Below, piece after piece: positions 10,705 through 18,594 of a stretch of 64,000 bases of DNA. The first letter of the stretch is position 1. Each line of letters opens with the position of its first letter. The notes under the pieces are model-generated. The model ran no database searches and was not told where the DNA came from. It saw nothing but the letters and a program-made list of their open reading frames with translations. This DNA is from Citrobacter sp. 18056 (GTDB taxonomy: Bacteria > Pseudomonadota > Gammaproteobacteria > Enterobacterales > Enterobacteriaceae): the NCBI GenBank assembly GCA_902706235.1, contig CACSJR010000016.1, positions 1-64,000 of the forward strand, in the 5' to 3' direction. The position numbers and the translations under genes are program-made.

Positions 10705-10732
10705 AAGCGCCATCCTTCACCGGATGGCGCTT
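10705..10732 (-). repeat. Leader hairpin before the DUF4942 gene
   Basis: Perfect 11-bp stem AAGCGCCATCC / GGATGGCGCTT with a six-base loop, 25 nt upstream of the DUF4942 start. It could end the upstream cbtA operon, but the T tract is weak. Similar placements occur before the ArdB and DUF932 genes. Confidence 0.65.
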
Positions 10733-10861
10733 ATGCGGGAGTTGCGAGGTTGAGATAAATTGAGGGGGTATCGCGGAGCTTGCAGCCACTACTGATGTCG
10801 TATATTGCGGACATTGCTTAGTGCATGCTCAATGCTGGGTGGTTGATTCAGACAGAAAGGT

Positions 10862-11353
10862 TTACCAGTCGAAGATTTCAATACCGGGAAGCAGTTCACC
10901 AAAGGCATCAAAATGGATAGTGGCGATACCATAGCGACGCATCAGTGTGACAATGAGCCGCCGACTGGCTCTGGACAGACCTTCCCGCTTAAGTCGCAAT
11001 ACCGGAAATGTCCATGCATCCAGACGGATGAGATAGCCAGAGCCGGTGTAATGAACCCATTCAGCATCACCGTAAGCCTGATACTGCTGCGAGAGCGCGT
11101 GTAATAGTGCGTTATCTTCCTCTGTGATATGCGCCGTGCTGCACTGGATACCATTGAATCGAGCAATGACAGGAAGAGGGTCGTTAACGATAATCTCACC
11201 AGGTTCATCGGCGACAGCCAACGTATAACCGTTGTCGTTAACAATATTGATCAGCTCAGCCAGCTCAATACCATCCACTTCAACAGCAATTTTTCCCATA
11301 TTGAGTGCCAGTACGTTGATACTGTCAGCTTCAACATTCATCGATATTTTCAT
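10862..11353 (-). CDS. DUF5983 family protein
   Basis: 163-aa acidic protein of the family (DUF5983) commonly encoded just after cbtA in E. coli islands. The N-terminal half is a small alpha/beta unit; the C-terminal half (YLIRLDAWTFPVLRLKREGLS, then a short basic helix) recurs in relatives. It has no signal peptide or membrane segment. It starts 13 bp after the cbtA stop, so they are co-transcribed. Function unknown. Confidence 0.8.
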   Translation of the reverse strand: MKISMNVEADSINVLALNMGKIAVEVDGIELAELINIVNDNGYTLAVADEPGEIIVNDPLPVIARFNGIQCSTAHITEEDNALLHALSQQYQAYGDAEWVHYTGSGYLIRLDAWTFPVLRLKREGLSRASRRLIVTLMRRYGIATIHFDAFGELLPGIEIFDW

Positions 11354-11366
11354 TTGTGTAACTCCA

Positions 11367-11747
11367 TCAGTGCTTTTCTCCCTGGCGACATTTTCCGGTG
11401 GTAACGGTGGTGACCGTTTTGTAACTGTGGCGCGTCAATAGTCCTGTAGCTTTACGGGCGCGTAGAATGTCGATACTGCTGATAAACGGCGACTGCTCCA
11501 TGACAGTGAATCCACTGCGGTCAGTGCGTATCAGGCCATATTCTTCAACCAGGAAATTGACGGCATCGCAAAGAGAAATACCGGCTTCGATATGCTCCAG
11601 GATCACGCATTCATCGCTGAGAGGCGTATCGCTAAGTGTCAGGCCATAGTGCTGCTCCAGCAGGTGAGTCAGCAGCATTTGCCAGATTTCAACGGGTGAC
11701 GGGCAGGATTTATTCTCCCGTATCGGGTGTGATATTGAGGTTTGCAT
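11367..11747 (-). CDS. cbtA: CbtA-family cytoskeleton-binding toxin
   Basis: 126-aa toxin of the CbtA/YeeV family. The E. coli members bind MreB and FtsZ, block their polymerisation and make cells lemon-shaped. Family hallmarks are present: [44 protein letters not shown] and [16 protein letters not shown]. It is encoded 41 bp after the antitoxin gene. The C-terminal tail differs from K-12 CbtA but length is normal, so it is probably functional. Confidence 0.93.
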   Translation of the reverse strand: MQTSISHPIRENKSCPSPVEIWQMLLTHLLEQHYGLTLSDTPLSDECVILEHIEAGISLCDAVNFLVEEYGLIRTDRSGFTVMEQSPFISSIDILRARKATGLLTRHSYKTVTTVTTGKCRQGEKH

Positions 11748-11788
11748 AATGTGTTCTCTGTGATGTGTGGCGAGGTATAACCGGAGGT

Positions 11789-12142
11789 TTACAGTGACGC
11801 AGGTTGCTCAGGGTAAATGGCGACATAGACATAGCCGCAGGAGCCCAGTGTGTCGGCCTCGCAGGTCAGGCCATTGTGGTTCAGCGTAATGCAGTGTTGA
11901 TGGCGTGGGCTGAGTTCACCGGAAACCAGCATTAGCTCCAGTTGTTTGAGCATCAGCGGAAACGCCTGGTCAAGCTGACGGGATTCAGCGTCACTGAACT
12001 GACCGGCAATATCTGCGCGGTCAGCCAGATAGTGCAACCTGTTGCCTTCCTGTACCAGTCTTGCGCCAAACTGCGGGGTAATGTTGCGTTTTAGTCCCCA
12101 TTCGGGGACGGGCATATCGGTTGTGATTTTGGGGGCTGACAT
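11789..12142 (-). CDS. cbeA: CbeA-family antitoxin
   Basis: 117-aa antitoxin of the CbeA/YeeU family. In the type IV system it stabilises MreB and FtsZ filaments rather than binding CbtA. Signature segments: [50 protein letters not shown], and CDYVY-like [10 protein letters not shown]. It is immediately upstream of cbtA, the standard order. Confidence 0.93.
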   Translation of the reverse strand: MSAPKITTDMPVPEWGLKRNITPQFGARLVQEGNRLHYLADRADIAGQFSDAESRQLDQAFPLMLKQLELMLVSGELSPRHQHCITLNHNGLTCEADTLGSCGYVYVAIYPEQPASL

Positions 12143-12160
12143 TTAATCAATCCTTAAAAG

Positions 12161-12394
12161 TTACGACGTGAAATTAATTAAGCGTGACGCTGCGCAGGAA
12201 ACATAGGGGCCGCTGCGGTCCTGTCGGCGTTCTGCAAAGACGGCCAGTACGCCGCTGATATCCTGAACCTCACGGCCAGCGTAATGACAGATACTGCCGC
12301 TCCATGTGTATTTTCCGGTACAGAAGCGAAACAACCGGGAACCAGGATGCTGACGGTAAATTGCCATCGCCTGGCGTTTACTGATGATTTTCAT
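12161..12394 (-). CDS. yeeT: YeeT-like DUF987 protein
   Basis: 77-aa protein of the DUF987 (YeeT/YfjY) family: MKIISKRQAMAIYRQHPGSR, RFCTGKYTWSG and GREVQDISGVLAVFAERRQD. The frame is open to 12421, but AAGGAA lies at correct distance from ATG 12394, which gives the conserved start. It forms the operon radC-like, yeeT, cbeA, cbtA. The C-terminus is slightly divergent from K-12. Function unknown. Confidence 0.87.
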   Translation of the reverse strand: MKIISKRQAMAIYRQHPGSRLFRFCTGKYTWSGSICHYAGREVQDISGVLAVFAERRQDRSGPYVSCAASRLINFTS

Positions 12395-12407
12395 GGAAAA
12401 GGTTTCC

Positions 12408-12935
12408 TTATAACCATCCACGTTCAGCGAAGGACACTACCTCCATCCCACCAACGATCAGATGATCCAGCAGACGGATATCAACGAGCGTCAGTGCCTC
12501 TTTCAGTCGCTGTGTGATACGGCGGTCGGTATCGCTGGGTTCGGCATAGCCGGAGGGATGATTGTGCGCCAGTATGGCGGCAGCGGCGTTGTGCCTGAGA
12601 CCGGATTTCACCACTTCACGGGGATGTACCTGGGTACTGTTGATGGTGCCTTTAAACAATGTTTCGTGAGCAACCAGGCGGTTCTGGTTATCCATCCAGA
12701 GCACTGTAAACTCTTCACGTTCAAGCAACGTCATCTGCAGGCGCAGCCAGTCACGCACAGTGCTGGTGGACGTAAAGGATGCTCCGGGTTCGCGCAATTG
12801 TTGCTCCAGAAGGGTTAATGCCCGTCGGACAGTACGCTTTGCGCAGGGTGACAGCGGAGCGGGTGGCTGAGAAACGGCTTCATGGTGCGGAAATAAGTCA
12901 GGCTGTACCGTTGCCGGTGCAGATTCGGTATTCAT
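12408..12935 (-). CDS. RadC/YeeS-like JAB-domain protein
   Basis: 175-aa protein of the UPF0758/RadC group as found in CP4 islands (YeeS, YfjY-region proteins). The JAMM metalloprotease-like motif is intact: HNHPSG, then S and D in EPSDTDRRI. Biochemical activity in this family is unsettled and a DNA repair role has been disputed. It lies 12 bp after the ardB-like gene. The C-terminus [20 protein letters not shown] is typical. Confidence 0.9.
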   Translation of the reverse strand: MNTESAPATVQPDLFPHHEAVSQPPAPLSPCAKRTVRRALTLLEQQLREPGASFTSTSTVRDWLRLQMTLLEREEFTVLWMDNQNRLVAHETLFKGTINSTQVHPREVVKSGLRHNAAAAILAHNHPSGYAEPSDTDRRITQRLKEALTLVDIRLLDHLIVGGMEVVSFAERGWL

Positions 12936-12947
12936 GGCTGACCTCCC

Positions 12948-13418
12948 TTAATCGATAATGTGCATAATGGTGCGGCATTCAGCATGGTTGATCGCATAGT
13001 CCCGAAGTCGATAATAATGCTCTGTCATCGCGTCGTACTCTGTACGACAGGCGTGATGGCTGTAGGCCATCAGGCAGACCGCAATACCGGTGGCTTCACT
13101 GCTGAGCTCAGCACTATTACCGTTCATGCTGTTAAATAAAGACCATTTATCCTCGCCATCGGCTTCAGGAGCCATAAAGGCACCACCGTTGCTGAGCGAG
13201 TAAAAGTTCCAGATACCGCCGTGATAATCGGCGCACAGACGGTCCATCCAGGCGAAGATACGGGGTTCAAGGGTTATCCATTGTGGAATGCTGCCAAAGT
13301 ACTGAGGCCAGAAACCCACACGCTGTTCATCGGCTACGGGCGTTGCGGCAATGCGGTTCTGATCTGCAACCGGCACGGTTTCAGCAGGAGTGAACAGTGG
13401 CATCAGGTTGTCGGTCAT
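12948..13418 (-). CDS. ardB: ArdB/KlcA-type antirestriction protein
   Basis: 156-aa protein of the antirestriction family (ArdB, KlcA, YfjX). Members inhibit type I restriction in vivo without DNA mimicry. Conserved features: FWPQYFGSIPQWITLEPRIF, YHGGIWNFYSLSNGGAF and a C-terminal YRLRDYAINHAE. It could protect this element from type I enzymes, which is notable because the same island carries its own type IC system at 25-32 kb. Start ATG 13418 has GGATAAC before it. Confidence 0.9.
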   Translation of the reverse strand: MTDNLMPLFTPAETVPVADQNRIAATPVADEQRVGFWPQYFGSIPQWITLEPRIFAWMDRLCADYHGGIWNFYSLSNGGAFMAPEADGEDKWSLFNSMNGNSAELSSEATGIAVCLMAYSHHACRTEYDAMTEHYYRLRDYAINHAECRTIMHIID

Positions 13419-13449
13419 GGTCGTTATCCTTTTGATTACAGATATAAAA

Positions 13450-13480
13450 AAGCCACGCTTCCCGTAGGAAACATGGCCTG
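13450..13480 (-). repeat. Leader hairpin before ardB
   Basis: Imperfect inverted repeat (GCCACGCTTCCC ... GGAAACATGGC) about 33 nt upstream of the ardB start. It is closely similar in sequence to the hairpin at 15722-15753 before the DUF932 gene. Confidence 0.65.
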
Positions 13481-13529
13481 TTGAGTGGTGAGGTGCTAAA
13501 TGTGAATCACCGGAACCGGTGACGGTGTA

Positions 13530-13940
13530 TTACCAGTTGTAGGTGAACTCGCCCTTACTGGTCTGTACGGTAAACTCAAGCGGTTTACACTTCGTGAATC
13601 CGTTATTGCTGGGCGTGGTGAACGTCAGCGTCTGGCTGTACCCCAGGCGTTTATTGACGTTTTGTCCCCGACCCGGATATGAAATCAGGCAGTTACCCCG
13701 GTTCAGGGTGAAGGACTGAATAACGATATCATTATCAAGGCTGGTAATAGTCAGCTGCCAGACGGGCATATCGGGATTATTCATCAGATAAGCAGGTTGT
13801 GAATCTACCTGCACAACATCATCGTCATTACCGGCAAAAGCACTGACGCCGGCGGTCAACAAGGCCGCGCTAAGCAGGGCGTGAAACAGACAGCGGGCAG
13901 CAGAAACAGTCCGGCGGAGCAAAGTGTTATTCGAAGTCAT
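13530..13940 (-). CDS. Putative periplasmic protein of the CP4-like block
   Basis: 136 aa from ATG 13940 (MTSNNTLLRR), which has AAGGA at good distance; an in-frame ATG at 13955 is less likely. A hydrophobic segment ends with SAFAG, a signal-peptidase I-like site, leaving a mature domain of about 95 aa with two cysteines (CLISYPGRGQ, TKCKPLEF) that could form a disulfide. I recognise it as a recurrent companion of DUF4234 genes in CP4-like islands, without assigned function. Confidence 0.75.
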   Translation of the reverse strand: MTSNNTLLRRTVSAARCLFHALLSAALLTAGVSAFAGNDDDVVQVDSQPAYLMNNPDMPVWQLTITSLDNDIVIQSFTLNRGNCLISYPGRGQNVNKRLGYSQTLTFTTPSNNGFTKCKPLEFTVQTSKGEFTYNW

Positions 13941-14012
13941 TTTGATTTCCTTCATGAATAGATCCCCCGGTCAGCGACTGACAAAAGGAGGAAATAATGT
14001 GGGCGAGTGGTA

Positions 14013-14579
14013 TCAGGTGTTACTGGTGGAGTCCTGGGCTGTCTGTTCCTGTGAAGGCACTGGCGGTGCAGCCTGTAACGGTGCCGATGGTGCAGCGGCA
14101 CGTGCACCGTGGATAATCTGGTGTTTCGCCTGTGCTTGTTGCATGTCATTGATGCAGTAGGTGATGTAAAAGACGTTGAACAGCACGGTATAGAAGGCGT
14201 TCATTTTCAGGTCAAACTGGAAGGTGTTCAGCGCATAATGACGCAGCGCGGTACGCGCCCGGAAGGACCAGACTATCATCATTACCCCGGAGGCCACTGA
14301 CAGCAGACCGCCAATGGACAGAAGGATATTACTGAATGAGGCATCGTCATAGACATCAGGTGATATCACGGACGATATCTGGTGGCTGAGTCCGAAGCAG
14401 ACGGCCAGGGCGATAATGAAGGTCTTGCTACTGAAGGGATAACCCGTGGTCTCGCTGATAATGTCCTGCTTTTTATACAACCACATCAGGGGCCAGACAC
14501 CGCCAGTCACCAGACTGAGCAGAGCAAAGTGCAGCGTGGAGGTGTTGAGTTTTTTGCTGAGTGCAGAAATATCGTTCAT
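14013..14579 (-). CDS. DUF4234 membrane protein
   Basis: 188 aa from ATG 14579 (MNDISALSKKLN), with AAGGA 8 bp upstream; the longer frame to 14684 lacks such support. About four hydrophobic segments (FALLSLVTGGVWPLMWLY, FIIALAVCFGLS, ILLSIGGLLSVASGVMMIVW, AFYTVLFNVFYITYC) indicate an inner-membrane protein. A Pro/Ala/Gln-rich C-terminal tail is predicted to be disordered. The N-terminal GGVWPLMWLY is the usual DUF4234 signature. Function unknown. Confidence 0.8.
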   Translation of the reverse strand: MNDISALSKKLNTSTLHFALLSLVTGGVWPLMWLYKKQDIISETTGYPFSSKTFIIALAVCFGLSHQISSVISPDVYDDASFSNILLSIGGLLSVASGVMMIVWSFRARTALRHYALNTFQFDLKMNAFYTVLFNVFYITYCINDMQQAQAKHQIIHGARAAAPSAPLQAAPPVPSQEQTAQDSTSNT

Positions 14580-14781
14580 GTGTATTTTCCTTAATGATGA
14601 CGTTTGCGGATGGTGGGTGTGCGCCCCGTGGGACCGCATTTCAGTGATGACAATCCGCAGGCGTGACAAACCCCACGCAACCATCGTGTTGATTTTGAAT
14701 GAATAAATCAGACGCTTATAACAGCCCTGTGGAGTTTATAACCATAGTTAGTGAAGGGATAATGAAGAAATTCGATCTGGT

Positions 14782-14800
14782 CGATCGATAAAATCGATCG
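14782..14800. promoter_or_regulatory. Palindromic operator-like site A
   Basis: CGATCGATAAAATCGATCG is a perfect palindrome (8-bp arms, AAA centre). It lies about 200 bp upstream of the DUF4234 start, with further TCGAT half sites nearby (14772, 14818). A 15-of-19 match occurs at 24154-24172 upstream of the GTPase gene. The binding protein is unknown. Confidence 0.6.
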
Positions 14801-14866
14801 TGTTGATGCCAAAAATCTTATCGATATAAACGGACTTACATGCCGTAGTTGTTTTATCGTCGGGCG

Positions 14867-15688
14867 TTATTTGCCGAAAAATTCCAGCATATTCTCTGCC
14901 ATCACCCACAAAGCGCGGTTGAGTTTCACATCTCCGTCAATCCCTTTTACGGCGCGGGTATGGCTTCGCCTGCCTTTCGCATTCCTGCCAGCCAGCCCTC
15001 CTTTGATTAAATTTTCCTGAATACGCTGATAAACCGTCCATAAATCATCGCTGTAGTCCTCATAGCGACGTGGGGTTAGCAGCTGCGATACCGAGACTGG
15101 CTGATGTTCTTCGCCAAAGCGATAACGAAGCGCAGCATTCGCCATTGCCTGACGGGCTGGAACGGGAAGCGTCAGGGATTCCATTGCATCCCGTTTCTCT
15201 TCCACACGGTCAAAAATCCCCAGCACCTCATAAGCACCTTCGATAACCTTCTCCACCACATTCCCCTTATGCGGTACGCGGACTTCACCAAACGACTGAC
15301 CGCAAATCAAACCGTTCTGGCACACCGACCTGAAGAGCCCAGGCAGCATTTGATATGAACTGCTGCCGTCGTGAGAGTTGAGCAAAATGATTTCCGGCAC
15401 CTGTTTACCGGTGATTTGTCCGGCGCGACGCAGGCGCAGCATATGTTTCGTATGCTCGCGCTTGCTCTGGTCACGAACGCGAGTCTGACAGGCGAAGAAA
15501 GGCTGGAAACCCTCGCGCTGAAGATTATCCAGCAGGGTGATGGTCGGGATGCAGGTGTAGCGGTCTGAACGAGATTCATGTTTATCTTCGCTGAAAATAC
15601 TGGGTACATAACGCGCCAGTTCTTCACGGGTTAATGGTCGGTCACGGCGAACAATATTTGCTGAACCAAAACGGGAGGCTAATCGCAT
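14867..15688 (-). CDS. DUF932 (YafZ/YfjQ-like) protein
   Basis: 273-aa protein of the YafZ/YfjQ/YkfA-neighbour family (DUF932), standard in CP4-type prophages. The start MRLASRFGSANIVRRDRPL and the central PEIILLNSHDGSSSYQMLPG are typical. DUF932 proteins are related to phage and plasmid proteins of unknown biochemical role. It lies downstream of the DUF905 gene, separated by a 98-bp leader with a hairpin. No membrane segment. Confidence 0.87.
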   Translation of the reverse strand: MRLASRFGSANIVRRDRPLTREELARYVPSIFSEDKHESRSDRYTCIPTITLLDNLQREGFQPFFACQTRVRDQSKREHTKHMLRLRRAGQITGKQVPEIILLNSHDGSSSYQMLPGLFRSVCQNGLICGQSFGEVRVPHKGNVVEKVIEGAYEVLGIFDRVEEKRDAMESLTLPVPARQAMANAALRYRFGEEHQPVSVSQLLTPRRYEDYSDDLWTVYQRIQENLIKGGLAGRNAKGRRSHTRAVKGIDGDVKLNRALWVMAENMLEFFGK

Positions 15689-15721
15689 AGGGGGTTCCTT
15701 AATCGTTGGTTATAAAACAAA

Positions 15722-15753
15722 ACAGGCCACGCTCCCGAAGGAACGCAGCCTGT
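15722..15753 (-). repeat. Leader hairpin before the DUF932 gene
   Basis: Inverted repeat with arms ACAGGC / GCCTGT and inner TCC / GGA, 34 nt upstream of the DUF932 start. About 24 of 30 positions match the hairpin before ardB at 13450-13480. Confidence 0.65.
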
Positions 15754-15786
15754 CAGTTATGGGTGAATTGGGTTAACTGCTGATGT

Positions 15787-16020
15787 TTACGTTACTTTGG
15801 GGATGCCGTCACTTTCGATAAATTTATTCAGCCACAAACCAGCATCGGATTCGAAGTTCCACGCTCGCCAGACCATCAAGCCATCGCGACGAACTACGAG
15901 ACGAAAGTGCGTGCCCTGGTCATCCTCTATAGTGACATTGAGATAAGCAGTTGCGACAGCTTCGGCCTGTTGTCGGGTGAAAGGACCTGATGGAAGTAGT
16001 TTAGCGTGAGATAATGTCAT
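15787..16020 (-). CDS. ykfF: DUF905 (YkfF-like) protein
   Basis: 77-aa protein of the DUF905 family (YkfF, YubL-type), found in CP4 islands and on conjugative plasmids. Conserved: [31 protein letters not shown] and [13 protein letters not shown]. It is the first gene of this minus-strand block. Function unknown. Confidence 0.85.
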   Translation of the reverse strand: MTLSHAKLLPSGPFTRQQAEAVATAYLNVTIEDDQGTHFRLVVRRDGLMVWRAWNFESDAGLWLNKFIESDGIPKVT

Positions 16021-16431
16021 GGTTATATTCCATATCAGTGATGGTGTTTATTCATTTTGGTGATATAGGAGTGAAGAAAACTACAGGTTAATTTTTATAT
16101 TATGTGATAATTAACTTTCGACCAATATTATAGAGTGCTTAAATAACAATAAATCACAACAATATCGATCCTTGTTGGTTTTGAAGGTGACTGCTTTTAA
16201 CAATGTCAATTTTATTTAGTGTTGGATTGGTAATATATATTAATATATAGGGTTATGTTGTTTACACATTTATCAAGAGGATATAGGAGCAGATAATTAT
16301 TATTAATGTAAGTGGGTTGTACTGTCTTAAATGTGCATAAGCTAATAATTAAGCAATGGTAAGCATGATGCTTCAATAATAAATTTACTCATTGATGTAT
16401 TGCTTAGGTCACAAAAAACGGAATAATGTTC
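16021..16431. other. AT-rich intergenic region between divergent modules
   Basis: About 410 bp, markedly AT-rich, between the leftward DUF905 gene and the rightward Gp2-like gene. It must contain promoters for both. I see no convincing ORF, RNA gene or long inverted repeat in it. Confidence 0.6.
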
Positions 16432-17067
16432 ATGTCTATAAACTATCTCTCTCAAGAAAAACTGGAATACATCACTTCTACATACGGTGTAGTTCATGCA
16501 AACTATATTCATCGAGTAGAGGAGACTATTCGTAAAGCGATGAATGAGTATCCAAGGCTACTTGTGATACGTATTGATTTAAGATTCCCATCTGATCCTG
16601 GTATTAACATTAAAATGGACTCAGGTGCTATAACACGTACGATGAAATCCTTAGATGAGAAAATATTAGCAGATGGTAAGCGTAAGAAGAAAAAAGGAGT
16701 AAGAGCATATCCCTGTAAGATTCGTTACGTTTGGGTAAGAGAGTTCGACAAAGAAGAGAATAAGAAGCACTATCACGTATTATTACTATTAAATAAAGAT
16801 GCGTATTACCATCCGGGAGACCTCCGTAAAAAAGGCAATCTAAGTTCCATGATTAAATCAGCATGGTGTAGTGCTATAGGTACTGAATATGAACAGTCAG
16901 AAGGGTTAGTCGAATTCCCTAAAAACAGTTGCTATTGGGTTGTGCGTAATCATGAGAAGGAATTAGAAACCTTTGATGCTGTTATGTTCAGAACGTCTTA
17001 TTTTGCTAAAATGGCGACTAAAGTCTATGGAGACGGTGAGCGTAATTTTGGTTGTAGTCAACGATGA
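16432..17067 (+). CDS. Inovirus Gp2 / YfjJ-like protein (copy 1)
   Basis: 211 aa from ATG 16432, preferred over ATG 16426 because GGA is at better distance. It resembles the YagK/YfjJ C-terminal family, related to filamentous-phage Gp2 replication proteins. Family segments: LLVIRIDLRFPSD, GAITRTMKSLDEK, IRYVWVREFDKEE and a terminal RNFGCSQR. KKHYHVLLLLNKDAY contains H-Y-H, compatible with an HUH-type endonuclease motif. The gene is AT-rich and divergent from the CP4 block, suggesting separate origin. A role in element replication is inference. Confidence 0.75.
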   Translation: MSINYLSQEKLEYITSTYGVVHANYIHRVEETIRKAMNEYPRLLVIRIDLRFPSDPGINIKMDSGAITRTMKSLDEKILADGKRKKKKGVRAYPCKIRYVWVREFDKEENKKHYHVLLLLNKDAYYHPGDLRKKGNLSSMIKSAWCSAIGTEYEQSEGLVEFPKNSCYWVVRNHEKELETFDAVMFRTSYFAKMATKVYGDGERNFGCSQR

Positions 17068-17380
17068 TATTATTTGCGAATGCCGTGGTTTGTTGTTATG
17101 GGTTTAATGCAAAGTTATGAATGACGTAATATAAAGCCTTCTGAGGAGTCTTTTGATTCTATTGAGTAAATCCATCACCCTTATTGTTTAAATGGCTTAG
17201 AAAGCGTTACTGGACGTTTTAGAGGATATATGGAATGATGTTCCAGTAGTTATATGGTCTATTTTCAACGTTTAACCACTGCTGGTAAGTTAGAAAGTAT
17301 ATTATGTAGGTGACATAACTTTTTTAAATAAATGATTGAGTGTTGAAAGTGCCATGTGAATATTTAACAGAGGATTTATT
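17068..17380. other. AT-rich spacer between the Gp2-like paralogs
   Basis: 313 bp with no supportable ORF. The sequence is AT-rich and ends in a normal upstream region (GAGGA before ATG 17381). Confidence 0.5.
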
Positions 17381-17983
17381 ATGACAACTTATTCGGTGAT
17401 GACTGCGTTCGGTGAAGGTGATGAACGACGACAGAACAGAATCAAAGAAGTGATTGAAGTGGCTTTAACAGACCATGCCAGAGTAGCGTTGATTCGACTG
17501 GACTTATTATTTCCGGCTGATGATATTGAATATAGGAATGATAATGCGGCGATAACCCGATTTCTTAAGCATCTGAATATCAGGCTTCCGGCTCATCTGT
17601 CTGAACATCATTGTAAGCTGAGTAAACTTAACAAATTTAAGATCAGGTCTGTCTGGAGTCGTGACGTTAAGAAGTACTACGTAGCATTGTTGATGAACCG
17701 GGACGTGTTTTGTTATCCAGGGGCTTTCGAAACGAGGGACGATAATCTGTACACCATGATTGGGGATTGCTGGTTAAAGGCTATTGGGATTGATGATATT
17801 CGATACCGGAATCTGGTACATATACCAAAGGATTGCACAAGCTATCTTCATCGTACAGATCTTGAGGAAGAGGGAATTGAGTTCTTTTATCCTCTTGTGG
17901 CTGATGAACTGGACAGATTGACGATAGTTAATAGCAATGATCGGGAGACTACCAGACGTAATTTTGGTTGCACCCAGGGATAA
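17381..17983 (+). CDS. Inovirus Gp2 / YfjJ-like protein (copy 2, degenerate motif)
   Basis: 200-aa paralog of the preceding gene. Shared order: ALIRLDLLFPADD, NAAITRFLKHLN, KIRSVWSRDVKKYY, LLMNRDVFCYPGAF and terminal RRNFGCTQG. The 3' ends share the 14-nt string CGTAATTTTGGTTG. At the site of the H-Y-H motif in copy 1 this copy reads KKYYVALL, so the HUH-like histidines are gone. It is either inactive as a nuclease or has another role. GAGGA precedes the ATG. Confidence 0.72.
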   Translation: MTTYSVMTAFGEGDERRQNRIKEVIEVALTDHARVALIRLDLLFPADDIEYRNDNAAITRFLKHLNIRLPAHLSEHHCKLSKLNKFKIRSVWSRDVKKYYVALLMNRDVFCYPGAFETRDDNLYTMIGDCWLKAIGIDDIRYRNLVHIPKDCTSYLHRTDLEEEGIEFFYPLVADELDRLTIVNSNDRETTRRNFGCTQG

Positions 17984-18594
17984 TTTTTTATTTTAATTAT
18001 TGTAAGTGTAAATAATCATGCATAAACAAATAACGCATATAAACGATTCTGAGAAGCGCTATGATATCTGACGATAAATCTATTGGTTCAACAAAAAGAA
18101 CCCCACAGAGAGCGTTACAGTTCGTTATAGACCTGATTTGGATGTTGTTTCCATAAAAGGGGTTATAAGCTTCATTATATCTATAAGGCTTAATCTGGTG
18201 CTATATTGCAATGCCGAAGATTTAGTTTTAATATATCCAGTGCCTTTAAATTTAAAGTGCAAGTGACACCCATTTATTGAAATGAGTTTGAAATACAACA
18301 TGACGGTACTTTTATTTTATATTTGAACAATACGATGTGTTATCACTCTATGAATTCAGTCAAATTATGTTTTGTGGATTTTTATCGAAGATGGGGGTGG
18401 TTGTCAATGGATATTTTTAAGGTTGGACTAAATTAGGTGTTTGTCACGATTCTCTGTCTGGGGATAAAAATATTATTGTCCGAGTGAGTGTAATTCAGTC
18501 CGATAGCAGCGAGAGGTGTTTACAATCATTTTTTTATTCGTTTAATCTCCACGCAACTGGCGATCTTACCAGTTTAAAATAATGTGGAGAAAAT
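17984..18594. other. AT-rich spacer upstream of the YfjI-like gene
   Basis: 611 bp with no convincing gene. A possible 31-codon ORF at 18061-18156 (MISDDKSIGSTKRT...) has only a weak ribosome-binding site. A 14-bp palindrome CTTTAAATTTAAAG lies at 18244-18257. The region could carry promoters, or an origin for the Gp2/YfjI module, but nothing decisive is visible. Confidence 0.45.
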
